DNA of 64,000 nucleotides from positions 39,219 through 103,218 of the forward strand of contig JAUYLL010000123.1 of the NCBI GenBank assembly GCA_030698375.1. Direction: 5' to 3'. Origin of the DNA: Nocardioides sp. (GTDB taxonomy: Bacteria > Actinomycetota > Actinomycetes > Propionibacteriales > Nocardioidaceae). The notes below the pieces were generated by a model. That model ran no database searches. It worked only from the letters and a program-made list of their open reading frames with translations, and had not been told where the DNA came from. Position numbers and translations under genes: made by a program. Of the stretch, positions 40,930 through 50,776 are shown in pieces (position 1 is the stretch's first letter; the number at the start of each line of letters is the position of its first letter).

Positions 40930-41913
40930 TCAGCCGGAGACCGCGGGGATGACCTTCTCGCCGATCAGTCGCTGGGACTCCCACGACGGGTCGGCGGGCA
41001 TGCCGCCGCAGCCGGGGTGGGTGGAGACCAGCCGCAGTCCGGCGCGGCACCGCCCGACGAGCTCCTCGGGCGTCGCCACCACGTAGGTGTCCCCGGCACG
41101 CAGCTCCTCGACCGTGGTCGCGGCGTCGCGCACCCAGGACTGGTTCTCGCCGTGCCACGCCTCGTAGGCGCGGGCGTCGGCGAGCAGGTGGTGCCCGTAC
41201 GCCGCCCAGAACGCGTCGGGGTCCTCGCTGCAGAAGACCACCGCCGGTGCGGGCGGCGGCAGGATGACGAGCCCCGGGTCGCGACCGAGCTCGCGGCAGG
41301 TCTCCTGGTAGAGCGCCTTGAGGGTGCGGTCGGGGTGCTGGGGCGCGAAGCCGAGCCCGAGCCGCGCCGCCCGACGGGCCGCCGCCGGGCTGCCGCCTCC
41401 GTAGAAGAAGAACGGGTGCGGGCTGGTGAACGGGGCCGGGGTCACCTGGACCGTCCGCCCCTCGTGCTCGAACGGCTGGCCGGTCAGCGCGCGGACCAGC
41501 ACACCGATGCGCTCCTCGACGTCGGCGCCCCGCGTGCGCCACGAGCGGCCGAAGAGGTCGTACTCCACCTCGCGGTAGCCCAGCCCGAGCGTGTAGCTCA
41601 CCCGCCCGCCGCTGAGGTGGTCGAGGACCGCGATGTCCTCGGCCAGCCGGATCGGGTCGTAGAGATTGACCAGCAGCGCCGAGACCGAGATGGGCAGCCG
41701 GCTGGTCACCGCAGCCCAGGCGGAGGCGACCGGGATCGGGCTGGGCAGGTAGCCGTCGTCGGAGGAGTGGTGCTCCGAGAGCATCGCAGAGCCGAAGCCG
41801 CAGCGGTCGGCGTGAGCGACCTGCTCCACCGAGCGGGCGAACAGCTCCTGGCGCTCGGCGGCGGTCGCGCCGGGGGTGCGGAAGTCGTAGCGGAGGACAA
41901 AGAAGGTGCTCAC
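40930..41913 (-). CDS. LLM class flavin-dependent oxidoreductase
   Basis: A 327-residue luciferase-like monooxygenase. It begins 'STFFVLRYDFRTPGATAAER' and has 'VAHADRCGFGSAMLSEHHSSDDG', 'ISVSALLVNLYDPIRLAEDI', 'DHLSGGRVSYTLGLGYREVEY' and 'FFFYGGGSPAAARRAARLGLGF'. The 'EHH' and 'YR-xEY' motifs suggest an FMN-dependent rather than F420-dependent member, so it is not the same subgroup as the gene at 10119. The GTG at 41913 is chosen because the family starts here. A KstR-like palindrome lies 22-35 bases upstream, hinting at a role in sterol or lipid breakdown. The substrate is unknown. Confidence 0.88.
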   Translation of the reverse strand: MSTFFVLRYDFRTPGATAAERQELFARSVEQVAHADRCGFGSAMLSEHHSSDDGYLPSPIPVASAWAAVTSRLPISVSALLVNLYDPIRLAEDIAVLDHLSGGRVSYTLGLGYREVEYDLFGRSWRTRGADVEERIGVLVRALTGQPFEHEGRTVQVTPAPFTSPHPFFFYGGGSPAAARRAARLGLGFAPQHPDRTLKALYQETCRELGRDPGLVILPPPAPAVVFCSEDPDAFWAAYGHHLLADARAYEAWHGENQSWVRDAATTVEELRAGDTYVVATPEELVGRCRAGLRLVSTHPGCGGMPADPSWESQRLIGEKVIPAVSG

Positions 41914-41934
41914 GTGGCCAGCCAACCACGAGGA

Positions 41935-41948
41935 GAGAACGTGTTCTA
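41935..41948. promoter_or_regulatory. KstR-like operator overlapping the GNAT stop codon
   Basis: On the minus strand TAGAACACGTTCTC matches TnnAACnnGTTnnA except for the last base; AGAACACGTTCT is fully palindromic. The first three bases (TAG) are the stop codon of the GNAT gene. The site is 22-35 bases upstream of the luciferase-like oxidoreductase start. Confidence 0.62.
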
Positions 41949-42509
41949 GGAAATGCCCGGGCCGGGCAGCCGCCTGGCGAAGCAGCGCGAGAGCGGCGAG
42001 TCCCGGTAGTGGCCGAAGCCAGGGACGCGGACGTACCCCCGGGAGGTGTAGAGACCGATCGCCTCCGGCTGCCGGATGCCCGTCTCGAGCACCAGCTCGT
42101 CGACTCCGGCGTCGGCCGCGGTGAGCTCGAGATGGGCGAGCACCTGCGCGGACCAGCCGCGGCCGCGGGCCTCCGGGACGACGTACATCCGCTTGACCTC
42201 GGCAGCGTCGGTGCCGCCCAGCGCCCGGACCGTCGTACGCCGCCACCCACCCATCGCGGCCGGCTCCCCTGTGCCACCGGTGCCATCAGGGCCGGTGAGC
42301 GCGTAGCCGACGAAGAAGGCCCCGCCCGGCGGGTCGAACTCGTGCAGGTCGATCGGGGAGTCGTCCTGGCCGCCGTAGCGCTCCATGTACTCGGCCTGGA
42401 CGCGGGCGACGAGGTGCTGGGCGTCCGGGTGCGCGAGCGGGACCGGACGGAGGGAGAGCACGAGCCCCCGCTCGGGCGGCCCGGCGAGGTCGCCGACGAC
42501 GGCGTCCAT
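41946..42509 (-). CDS. GNAT family N-acetyltransferase
   Basis: A 187-residue acetyltransferase. The core has 'EVKRMYVVPEARGRGWSAQV' (strand 4 and the acetyl-CoA loop, R-G-R-G-W-S in place of R-G-x-G-x-G/A) and 'GVDELVLETGIRQPEAIGLYTSRGY' with the usual C-terminal strand. The N-terminal part has 'HLVARVQAEYMERYGGQDDS' and 'GGAFFVGYALTGPDG', a pattern common in actinobacterial GNATs. The ATG at 42509 has GGGGGAA upstream. Its stop codon lies inside the KstR-like site that controls the next gene. It diverges from serC. The acceptor is unknown. Confidence 0.88.
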   Translation of the reverse strand: MDAVVGDLAGPPERGLVLSLRPVPLAHPDAQHLVARVQAEYMERYGGQDDSPIDLHEFDPPGGAFFVGYALTGPDGTGGTGEPAAMGGWRRTTVRALGGTDAAEVKRMYVVPEARGRGWSAQVLAHLELTAADAGVDELVLETGIRQPEAIGLYTSRGYVRVPGFGHYRDSPLSRCFARRLPGPGIS

Positions 42510-42547
42510 GGTGCGTTCCCCCGATCTCGCCGGTGCGTGGTCGGTGA

Positions 42548-43684
<1,137 letters not shown>

Positions 43685-43703
43685 CCCGAGCACGCAGGCC
43701 CGC

Positions 43704-44584
43704 TCACGAGACGCGACGGGCCCGCTTCCACGACTCGGGGGCGCTGCGCAGCATCCGCAGCGTCGCGCGCTCGAGCGCGGCCTGCCTCGTGGTCGGGTCG
43801 GGGTAGGACCTGCGGGCCGCCGAGGCGATCGTCGTGCCGTCCTCGTAGAGGTCGATGACGAGCGGGTCGACGTAGGACGAGCGCGCCACGGTGGGGGTGT
43901 TGCCGAGGTACTGGGCCACCTCGACCATCGCTCCCCGCACCGCCCGCTTGCGGGAGGCCGTGGTCTCCCCCGGCTCGTCGGAGTCCGCCAGGGCAGCGGC
44001 GGCGAGCACCGTGGCGTGCCAGGTGCGGAAGTCCTTCGCGGTGATCTCGGCACCGACCACCTCGCGCAGGTAGTCGTTGACGACGACCCCGTCGAGCGCG
44101 CCCCAGCCGCGGCCGTCCTTGAACGACAGCAGCCGGTCGTCAGGCCGAAGGAGTCGGTGTAGGAGTCGCTGCCGATCCGGAAGTAGCCGAGGTCGAGGAG
44201 TCGGGCGGCGGTCGCCGCGGCTCGCTCGCGCGGCATCCCCTCCAGCGTGAGGTGCAGCGCCATCGCCTCCCGTGCCTTCGGCAGCTTGCGGGCCACCTCG
44301 ATCACCCGGTCGTACTTCGCCAGGTCCCGGCGCACCCGCCACTCCGGGTGGTAGAGGTACTGCCGCCGCCCGGCCGCGTCCACGCCCACGGCCTGTAGGT
44401 GGCCGTTCGGGTGCGGGCAGATCCAGACGTCCTCCCAGGCGGGCGGGATGACCAGGTCCTTGGCCCGCTGGACGTCCTCGGGGACCAGCCGCTCGCCGTC
44501 GGAGTCGAGGTAGACGAAGCCACGACCGGCCCGCCGACGGGTCCAGCCCTTCGAGCTCGCGGAGACCGTGCGCAGGCGGACCAT
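43704..44584 (-). pseudogene. DNA topoisomerase IB gene with internal deletion and frameshift
   Basis: The 5' part (44584 to about 44141) encodes a normal TopIB start: 'KGWTRRRAGRGFVYLDSDGE', 'VIPPAWEDVWICPHPNGHLQ', 'LDLGYFRIGSDSYTDSFGL'. The 3' part (about 44141 to 43704) is in another frame: 'DDRLLSFKDGRGWGALDG', 'ITAKDFRTWHATVLAAAALA', 'LGNTPTVARSSYVDPLVIDL', the last with the Tyr nucleophile. Between 'FGL' and 'RLLSFKDG' intact enzymes have about 50-60 more residues including the catalytic Lys strand; these are missing. Total length 881 bases is not a multiple of three. Poxvirus-like TopIB relaxes supercoils; this copy should be inactive. Confidence 0.88.
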
Positions 44585-44621
44585 GGCTGTGGATTTCCCC
44601 GCCGACGGCCCGGGAAACCCC

Positions 44622-45653
44622 TCAGTGCCGGGTGCGTCGGCCGACGAGCCACAGCGCGAGCAACCCCAGCAGGACCGCCACCCCCAGGCGCAGCCACCCG
44701 CTGTCCACCGTCGGGTCCGCGGGCGGTTCGGGGTCGGCCGGCTCCTCGACGGCTTCCCCGCCCGCCTCGTCGAGGGGTCCGTCGGCCGGTCCCTCGGTCT
44801 GCTCCCCGCCTGGATCGGTGTCGCCGGGACCCTGCGGCGCCAGTTCGGCCGCGAGGGCGGGTGCGAGCGGGACCTCGTGCACGGCCGAGTACTGGCCCTC
44901 GGTCGAGACGTGCACCCGGTTGCCCGGTCCGACCGACAACCCCTCCCCCTGCTCCTGACGGGGCAGGGCGATCCGGGCGACCCGGTCCAGGTCGGGGAAG
45001 GTCAGCGCCGTGCCCCGGCCGTAGTCGCGCAGGATCACGTGCCGGCCGTCGCCGGTGAACGCACCGTCGGTGACCACGGCGCCCGCCCGCGCGAGGGCGC
45101 GCAGCCGGTTCGGCCCGTCGGTCCGCAGCCGGCGGGGCGCGGCGTAGAGGGTCCCGCCGAAGAGGCCCTTCGTGACGACGTATAGCCGGCCGGTGCGGGG
45201 GTGGGCGAGCAGCGCCTCGGCGTCCTGGGGTCGGTCGGGGTAGACGAGGGTGTGCCGCGGGGCGGTGACCGTGCGGTCGCCCCGGCCGACCGGGACCCGG
45301 TAGACGGCCACGTCGGGCCGCTGGGCGGAGTTGTCGCCGATGTCGGCCACCCACACGCGCCCCCGGCCCGCCGGCGCGAGCGCCTCGACGTCCACCACCG
45401 AGTCGGCGAAGCGGGTCGTGCCGACGGTGTCGCCCGTCTCGCGGTCGATGACGTAGACGATGGCATCGTCGCCGGAGTCGTTCACCGTGACGAGGAGGTC
45501 CCCGAGGTCGACCAGTCCGCTGGACTCGTCGATCCGCGGGTCGGTGAAGGTGAACAGCTCGACCGGGGCGGGCTGCTCGACCGACAGCGCGGCCGCGGGT
45601 GCAGCGGCGGCCAGGAGCAGGGCGGCGGACACCGCCGCGGCGCGCGCCCTCAT
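44622..45653 (-). CDS. Secreted, C-terminally anchored beta-propeller-like protein
   Basis: A 343-residue exported protein. It has an N-terminal signal peptide ('[19 protein letters not shown]'), then a region of repeated strands with '[21 protein letters not shown]', '[21 protein letters not shown]', '[20 protein letters not shown]' and '[17 protein letters not shown]', typical of NHL/propeller-like extracellular proteins. An acidic Pro/Glu-rich linker leads to a C-terminal helix ('[18 protein letters not shown]') and a short basic end, which would hold it in the membrane; no LPxTG motif is present. The ATG at 45653 overlaps the ynfA stop (ATGA). No enzymatic residues are evident. Confidence 0.82.
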   Translation of the reverse strand: MRARAAAVSAALLLAAAAPAAALSVEQPAPVELFTFTDPRIDESSGLVDLGDLLVTVNDSGDDAIVYVIDRETGDTVGTTRFADSVVDVEALAPAGRGRVWVADIGDNSAQRPDVAVYRVPVGRGDRTVTAPRHTLVYPDRPQDAEALLAHPRTGRLYVVTKGLFGGTLYAAPRRLRTDGPNRLRALARAGAVVTDGAFTGDGRHVILRDYGRGTALTFPDLDRVARIALPRQEQGEGLSVGPGNRVHVSTEGQYSAVHEVPLAPALAAELAPQGPGDTDPGGEQTEGPADGPLDEAGGEAVEEPADPEPPADPTVDSGWLRLGVAVLLGLLALWLVGRRTRH

Positions 45654-45985
45654 CCGGTGCGCGGGGCGTACATGATCAGCGCGACGCCGATGAGGCAGAC
45701 GAGGGCACCGCTGACGTCCCACCGGTCCGGGCGGAAGCCGTCGACGACCATCCCCCAGGTCAGCGAGCCGACGACGAAGACACCGCCGTACGCCGCGAGG
45801 ATCCGGCCGAAGTTCGCGTCCGGCTGCAGGGTGGCGACGAACCCGTAGAGCCCGAGCGCGATCACGCCGGCCCCGATCCACAGCCAGCCCCGGTGCTCGC
45901 GCACGCCCTGCCAGACCAGCCACGCGCCGCCGATCTCCGCGAGCGCGGCGGCCCCGAAGAGCACGATCGAGCGCACGGTGTCCAC
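45650..45985 (-). CDS. YnfA/UPF0060 family small membrane protein
   Basis: A 111-residue protein with four predicted transmembrane helices, the complete length of UPF0060 (YnfA). It has '[20 protein letters not shown]', '[20 protein letters not shown]', '[20 protein letters not shown]' and '[14 protein letters not shown]' (each a separate segment). YnfA is related to small multidrug resistance transporters and has been linked to export of cationic compounds in some bacteria. The start is GTG at 45985; the alternative GTG at 45976 would give a 108-residue protein. It is coupled to the propeller gene by ATGA. Confidence 0.9.
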   Translation of the reverse strand: MDTVRSIVLFGAAALAEIGGAWLVWQGVREHRGWLWIGAGVIALGLYGFVATLQPDANFGRILAAYGGVFVVGSLTWGMVVDGFRPDRWDVSGALVCLIGVALIMYAPRTG

Positions 45986-46023
45986 GAGGCAGCACCCTAC
46001 GGGCGCCGCGGTGCGCGCGGACC

Positions 46024-47280
46024 TCAGCCCAGCAGCTCGGCCAGCCGGGGCCGCACGCCCCAGGCTGCGGTGAGCTCGGCGTACTCCTCGGCCACTCCGG
46101 CGGGCGGGGCCGCGCCGGTCCGCACGGCGCGGATGAGGGTGTTGCGCGGGGTGTGCTGGCTCTCGACGAACTCCACGACGTCGACGCGGTAGCCCTGCTG
46201 GCGCAGCAGGGCCGCCCGCAGCGCGTCGGTCAGGGTGTCGGCGAGGCGCTCGCGCAGGATGCCGTGCCGGGTGAGCATCCCGTACGGCGACGGGGTCGGC
46301 CGGCGGCGCAGCTGCGCCGCGACGTCGTGGTGACAGCAGGGCGCGGCGAGCACCAGCGAGGCCTCCCAGCCGACCGCCCGGGCCAGCGCCTCGTCGGTGG
46401 CGGTGTCGCAGGCGTGCAGCGCGAGGACCACCTCCGGCGCGGCGGGCAGGGCGTCGGCGAGGTCGGCCCCGGCGATCGAGCCGACCACCCACGATGTCGA
46501 GCCTTCGACCCCGAGCTCCGCGGCCACGGCGGCGTTGTGGTCGTGGGACTGCTGCTTGGTGTCGACCCCGACCAGGTGGACGGGCAGGCCGCGACCGGTG
46601 AGGAAGCGGTGCGCGGCGAACGACAGGTAGGCGTTGCCGCAGCCGAGGTCGACGACCCGCAGCGGCTCGGCCGGCGTGGGCGTGCGCAGCTTGCCCGACT
46701 CGAGGGCGTCGGTGACGGCGGCGTCCAGCGACCGCAGGAACTCCTCGACCTGCCGGTACTTCGCCTGTCGAGACGGCTTCACCCGACCCTGGTCGTCGGC
46801 GATGCCCAGAGCCCGGAGCACCGGGTCGTCCTCGGCCAGCAGGCGCGGCTTCACCCGGTCGTGCCGGCGGGGCTGCGTGGCCGGGGCCTCGTCCTCAGCC
46901 GCCTCCGGGGTCGCGTCGGGCCGGGCCGCCCGCGGTGCCGTGTGCACCAGGGCCTCGCCCTTCTTGGTGACCCGCAGCTGATGGGTCTCGGTCGTCGTCT
47001 CCACGTGCCAGTTGCCGAACGGCTCGTCGAGGAGCGCGTCGAGCGCGGCGCGGGCGTCGTCGCCGACCGCGTGGTTGGCGGTGTGGGCCTGGGTGTCGTC
47101 GTACGCCGTCACCTGGAGATGGCGGCCCGCCTTGAGGTCGACGTAGCGCAGCTCGACCCGGCGCCACCGGGGCTGCTGCCCGCGCATCCGGCCCGAGGCG
47201 ACGGCACGCTCCAACGCCGCATCGTCGAGGACGACGGCGCGCAGCCGGGTCAGGGCCCGCAGCAGGGGCTCGGCCGGCAC
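46024..47280 (-). CDS. SAM-dependent methyltransferase, large two-domain type
   Basis: A 418-residue protein. The N-terminal ~130 residues have '[20 protein letters not shown]' and '[13 protein letters not shown]'. The C-terminal half is a Methyltransf_32-like domain with motif I '[19 protein letters not shown]', '[20 protein letters not shown]', '[20 protein letters not shown]' and '[15 protein letters not shown]'. The C-C-H-H element and '[20 protein letters not shown]' recur in this family, which has been linked in eukaryotes to tRNA methylation (TRMT44/METTL25-like relatives); I do not assign a substrate here. It starts with GTG at 47280, two bases after the stop of a 29-residue ORF. Confidence 0.85.
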   Translation of the reverse strand: MPAEPLLRALTRLRAVVLDDAALERAVASGRMRGQQPRWRRVELRYVDLKAGRHLQVTAYDDTQAHTANHAVGDDARAALDALLDEPFGNWHVETTTETHQLRVTKKGEALVHTAPRAARPDATPEAAEDEAPATQPRRHDRVKPRLLAEDDPVLRALGIADDQGRVKPSRQAKYRQVEEFLRSLDAAVTDALESGKLRTPTPAEPLRVVDLGCGNAYLSFAAHRFLTGRGLPVHLVGVDTKQQSHDHNAAVAAELGVEGSTSWVVGSIAGADLADALPAAPEVVLALHACDTATDEALARAVGWEASLVLAAPCCHHDVAAQLRRRPTPSPYGMLTRHGILRERLADTLTDALRAALLRQQGYRVDVVEFVESQHTPRNTLIRAVRTGAAPPAGVAEEYAELTAAWGVRPRLAELLG

Positions 47281-47282
47281 GC

Positions 47283-47372
47283 TCAGCCCCGTAGCGCCGC
47301 GGAGACCACGACGAGGAGCAGGAGCCCGCCGAGGGCCAGGGGGATGACCAGGCGGCGGTAGCGGGGGTTCAC
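47283..47372 (-). CDS. 29-residue single-helix membrane peptide
   Basis: GTG start, 'MNPRYRRLVIPLALGGLL' followed by 'LLVVVSAALRG' and TGA. A basic N-terminus ('NPRYRR') precedes one hydrophobic helix of about 20 residues. Peptides starting 'MNPRYRRLIIP' followed by a single helix are common and usually unannotated in actinobacteria. It sits 10 bases after the MFS stop and 2 bases before the methyltransferase start, so it is probably translated with them. The ribosome binding site is weak. The function is unknown; a small membrane subunit or stress peptide is possible. Confidence 0.68.
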   Translation of the reverse strand: MNPRYRRLVIPLALGGLLLLVVVSAALRG

Positions 47373-47382
47373 GGCCGCGAGT

Positions 47383-48666
47383 CTAGGCCGCGACCGTGCG
47401 GGCGTCCGGAGCGGCCGCCGCAGCGGCGACGCGGGCCTCGGCAACCTGGGCGACCCGCTCGCTGCGCCGGAAGAGCGCCACCGCGAGGAGCACGCCGAGG
47501 ATGGTCATCGCGCCACCACCGATGAGCGTCCAGCGCGCACCGAAGGTCTCTCCGACCCACCCGATGAGCGGGGACCCGAGCGGGGTGCCGCCCATGAAGA
47601 TCATCATGTAGAGCGCCATCACCCGGCCGCGCATCGCCGGCGCCGTGGTGGTCTGGATGACGGTGTTGGCCGCGGTGATCATCGTCAGCGCCGCGAGGCC
47701 GAGCAGCGGGGCCCAGAGCAGGAAGAACAGGTACGTCGGCGCCAGGCCGGCGATGATCTCCGCCACCCCGAACGCGAGCGCGGCGAGCACGACCAGCCGG
47801 TAGCGGATGCGCGTACGGCGAGCCGCCAGGAGCGCGCCGGTCAACGAGCCGACCGCCATGACGGAGCCGATGATGCCGTACCCCTCGGCGCCCTTGCCGT
47901 AGACCTCGGTGGCCATCAGCGCCGAGGTCATCTGGAAGTTCAGCCCGAAGGTGCCCGTGAAGAAGACGATCATCAAGATGAGCTTGAGGTCGGGCCGGCC
48001 ACGGACGTACCGGACGCCGTCGCGGATCATGCCCTTGCGGCGGGCCTGGGGTGCGGGGCTGTCGAGGGTGGTGGTGTCGATGCGCTGCAGGGCCACCACG
48101 ACCGCGGAGTAGCTGAGCGCGTTGACCAGGATCACCCACCCGGTGGCGGCTGCCCCACCGCCCAGGGCGGCGATGAGCAGGCCGGCCAGCGCCGGGCCGA
48201 CGATGCGGGCGGCGTTGAAGGACGCGGAGTTCAGGCCGACCGCGTTGGGCAGGTCCTCGGGACCCACCATCTCGCTGACGAACGCCTGGCGGGCAGGGGC
48301 GTCGAAGGCTGTGCCGACGCCGAACACGAACGCGAGGGCGTAGACGTGCCACACCTCGACCAGGCCGGTGACGGCCAGCAGGCCGAGCAGCAGCGCGGGC
48401 ACCGCCATCATCGCCTGGGTCACCTGGAGCAGCCGCTGCTTGGGGAAGCGGTCGGCGATCAGTCCGGCGTACGGCGAGAGCAGCAGGATGGGGAGGAACT
48501 GGAGGCCGGTCGTGATGCCGAGCGCGGTGCCGCTCCCGGCGGTGAGGACGAGGACCAGCCAGTCCTGCGCCACGCGCTGCATCCACGTCCCGGTGTTCGA
48601 CACCACGCCACCAACGGCGTAGAGCCGGTAGTTGCGGTGTGCAAGGGCGCGGAAGGTGGGGCTCAA
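47383..48666 (-). CDS. MFS transporter (MarR-linked exporter)
   Basis: A 427-residue membrane protein with about 12 helices. The start 'FRALAHRNYRLYAVGGVVSN' and 'TWMQRVAQDWLVLVLTAGSG' are classic for the MFS_3/EntS-like exporters, as is 'GLIADRFPKQRLLQVTQAMMA' (motif A). The second half has 'IIMVFFTGTFGLNFQMTSAL'-like helices and 'APAMRGRVMALYMMIFMGGTP'. The TTG start at 48666 overlaps the MarR stop as TTGA, so regulator and transporter are one transcript. The MarR protein most likely controls both in response to the exported compound. Confidence 0.9.
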   Translation of the reverse strand: MSPTFRALAHRNYRLYAVGGVVSNTGTWMQRVAQDWLVLVLTAGSGTALGITTGLQFLPILLLSPYAGLIADRFPKQRLLQVTQAMMAVPALLLGLLAVTGLVEVWHVYALAFVFGVGTAFDAPARQAFVSEMVGPEDLPNAVGLNSASFNAARIVGPALAGLLIAALGGGAAATGWVILVNALSYSAVVVALQRIDTTTLDSPAPQARRKGMIRDGVRYVRGRPDLKLILMIVFFTGTFGLNFQMTSALMATEVYGKGAEGYGIIGSVMAVGSLTGALLAARRTRIRYRLVVLAALAFGVAEIIAGLAPTYLFFLLWAPLLGLAALTMITAANTVIQTTTAPAMRGRVMALYMMIFMGGTPLGSPLIGWVGETFGARWTLIGGGAMTILGVLLAVALFRRSERVAQVAEARVAAAAAAPDARTVAA

Positions 48667-49112
48667 GCGTCGGCCAGCCTCTCGAGGATCGGGGCGGCAG
48701 CGCGCAGGACTGCGCGCTCGTCTGCGGTCAGGTTGCGCAGCTCGCGGGCCAGCCAGGCGTCACGGCGCTTGCGGTCGGCCGCGAGGGTGGCGGCGCCCTG
48801 GTCGGACAGGCTCACCAGCACCAGGCGACCGTCGTGCTCGCTCGGGCGGCGGACGACGTACCCCTCCTCGGCCAGGTTGTTGACCGCCCGCGTCATCGTG
48901 GGGGGCTGGACGCGCTGCAGCTTCGCGAGCTGGCCCACGGTCTGCTCACCCTCGCGGCGGAGGTCACCCAGGACGGCGAGCTGACCGATGCTCAGCTCGT
49001 TGTCGGGGTCCCGCTCGGCGCGCAGCCGACGGAAGATCCGCGCGACGGAGAGCCGCAGGGCAGACGCCAGCCCGGCGTCGGTGCGGGCGAGCTGCTCGAT
49101 CGTGGGTGCCAT
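48663..49112 (-). CDS. MarR family transcriptional regulator
   Basis: A 149-residue winged-helix regulator. It has 'LSIGQLAVLGDLRREGEQTV', 'QLAKLQRVQPPTMTRAVNNL' (recognition helix) and 'EEGYVVRRPSEHDGRLVLVS' with the wing, followed by dimerisation helices ('VLRAAAPILERLADA'). MarR dimers usually repress their own operon until a small aromatic ligand binds. The ATG at 49112 ('MAPTIEQLART') is preferred over 49130 because the earlier one lies in the operator region. A palindrome, 49119-49140, is immediately upstream. It is co-transcribed with the MFS exporter. Confidence 0.93.
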   Translation of the reverse strand: MAPTIEQLARTDAGLASALRLSVARIFRRLRAERDPDNELSIGQLAVLGDLRREGEQTVGQLAKLQRVQPPTMTRAVNNLAEEGYVVRRPSEHDGRLVLVSLSDQGAATLAADRKRRDAWLARELRNLTADERAVLRAAAPILERLADA

Positions 49113-49118
49113 GTAGTG

Positions 49119-49140
49119 AGCATAAGTCATTACCTATGCT
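49119..49140. promoter_or_regulatory. Palindromic operator of the MarR/MFS operon
   Basis: AGCATA (49119-49124) and TATGCT (49135-49140) are inverted around ten bases that are themselves partly symmetric (AGT/ACC-like). The region is AT-rich compared with its surroundings and begins 7 bases before the MarR ATG, so it covers the likely -10 and start. Autoregulation by MarR is expected. Confidence 0.65.
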
Positions 49141-49189
49141 AACTACTTCCCGAGAGGTCTCCTTGTGGCGAGGATCTCCCCCGGCCAGG

Positions 49190-50776
49190 TCAGCCCACGT
49201 CGCGCCGGGTGAACCCGGCCACCCCGGCCGCCGTCAGCGCGGCGGCCACGAGGACGAGGAGTACGACCGGCGTCGCGGAGAAGGACTCGGCCGGCATCGC
49301 CGGCACGTGCGTGAACGGGGACAGCTCGACGACCACCCGTGGAAAGGCGATCGCGGCACCGAGCCAGCCCACCACGAGGCACCCGGCTGCGGCCGCCCAG
49401 GCCAGCGCCCCGGCGCGCGGGGCGAGACCGAGGACGGCGAAGGCCACCCCGGCCAGGACCCAGACCGCGGGGACCTGGACGAGGGCGGACGCCGCCAGCT
49501 CCAGCACCACGCCGTAGTCGCCGGTCACCGCCCCGTAAGCCACCCCCAGCCCCAGCCCGGCAGCGAGGACGACCACCACCGACCCCAGGGCGGTGACGAC
49601 CACCGATGCCGCGGCCCAGGTACGCCGGGTCGCCCCGGCCGCGAGCACCATCTCGAGGCGGCCGCTGGTCTCCTCGGAGCGGGTGCGCAACCCGGAGGAG
49701 ACCGCGAACGCCGCGGCGATGAGCGCCGAGATCGACAGCGCGGAGGCCAGGAACGCCTCCTGCAGGCCGATGGCCGCGTCCGCACCGAAGTACTCGGCGA
49801 AGGTGGGGTTCTGCTCCACCATCTCGGCCACCTCGCGGCTCAGCGACCCGAACGTCACTCCGACCAGGCCCACCCCGAACACCCACCAGCCGATGGTGGC
49901 GCGCTGGAGGCGCCACTGCACACCCCAGGCGCTACGGAGCCCGCGGGGCGCACGAGCCGGCCCGGGTCGGGGAGCCACGAGGCCGGCCCCGACGTCGCGC
50001 CGCACGGCGAGGGCCGCGGCGACGACGGTGGCTACCACGGCCACCACGAGGGAGATCGCCAACGGCCACCAACGCTCGTCGTCGAAGGCGCGGACCTGCT
50101 GGGACCAGCCGATCGGGCTCGCCCACGACAGGGCGCTCTCCTGGACGTCGCCGATCGCCCGCAGCACGAAGGCCACCGCGAGGATCGCTCCAGCAGTGCC
50201 CGCCGCCGCCCGGGCACCGGGCATGACCTGGGCGCAGACCGCGGTCACCCCCGCCATCACGGCGCCCAGGGCCGCCGTCGCCGCCCCGAACAGCGCGGAC
50301 CCGCCGACGGCCGCCCCCGCCACGATCAGCCCGCCCGCGACGAGCACGCCCAGCAGCAGGCTCGCCGCGACGGTCACGACCAGGGCCGCGGCCAGGTGGG
50401 CGTGCACCCCGACCACCGTCGAGCGGAGCAGCTCGGTGCGCCCGTCGTCCTCCTCGGCCCGGGTGTGCCGGACCACCGCGAAGAGCGCCATCAGCGCCAC
50501 GCCCAGGAACGCCGTCAGCGCGGTCTCGTAGACGAGGATCCCGCCGAGGGTGTCCAACCCGTACGGCGGGCCCGCCAGCGCGATCGTGGCCGGGCTCTCC
50601 CCCATGGTGGCGGCGTACCCGGCGCGCTCCGCGGCGGTCGGGTAGGCCTGCGCGACCGCCACCCCCGAACCGGCCACCACCGCGGAGATGGCAGCCATCC
50701 AGACGGGCAGCCGGACCCGGTCGCGGCGGAGTACCAGGCGCAGCAGGGAGCCGGTCCCGACGAGCGTGCCGGTCAC
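49190..50776 (-). CDS. ABC-2 type exporter permease (large, 12-helix type)
   Basis: A 528-residue membrane protein with about 12 helices, in two similar halves. It has '[19 protein letters not shown]', '[20 protein letters not shown]' after helix 2, '[20 protein letters not shown]' and, in the second half, '[20 protein letters not shown]'. The 'R-x-E-E-x-x-G-R-x-E-L/M' motif twice is characteristic of the actinobacterial polyketide/antibiotic exporter permeases that act with a single ATPase. The GTG at 50776 overlaps the ATPase stop as GTGA. Likely cargo: a drug or hydrophobic natural compound. Confidence 0.9.
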   Translation of the reverse strand: MTGTLVGTGSLLRLVLRRDRVRLPVWMAAISAVVAGSGVAVAQAYPTAAERAGYAATMGESPATIALAGPPYGLDTLGGILVYETALTAFLGVALMALFAVVRHTRAEEDDGRTELLRSTVVGVHAHLAAALVVTVAASLLLGVLVAGGLIVAGAAVGGSALFGAATAALGAVMAGVTAVCAQVMPGARAAAGTAGAILAVAFVLRAIGDVQESALSWASPIGWSQQVRAFDDERWWPLAISLVVAVVATVVAAALAVRRDVGAGLVAPRPGPARAPRGLRSAWGVQWRLQRATIGWWVFGVGLVGVTFGSLSREVAEMVEQNPTFAEYFGADAAIGLQEAFLASALSISALIAAAFAVSSGLRTRSEETSGRLEMVLAAGATRRTWAAASVVVTALGSVVVVLAAGLGLGVAYGAVTGDYGVVLELAASALVQVPAVWVLAGVAFAVLGLAPRAGALAWAAAAGCLVVGWLGAAIAFPRVVVELSPFTHVPAMPAESFSATPVVLLVLVAAALTAAGVAGFTRRDVG

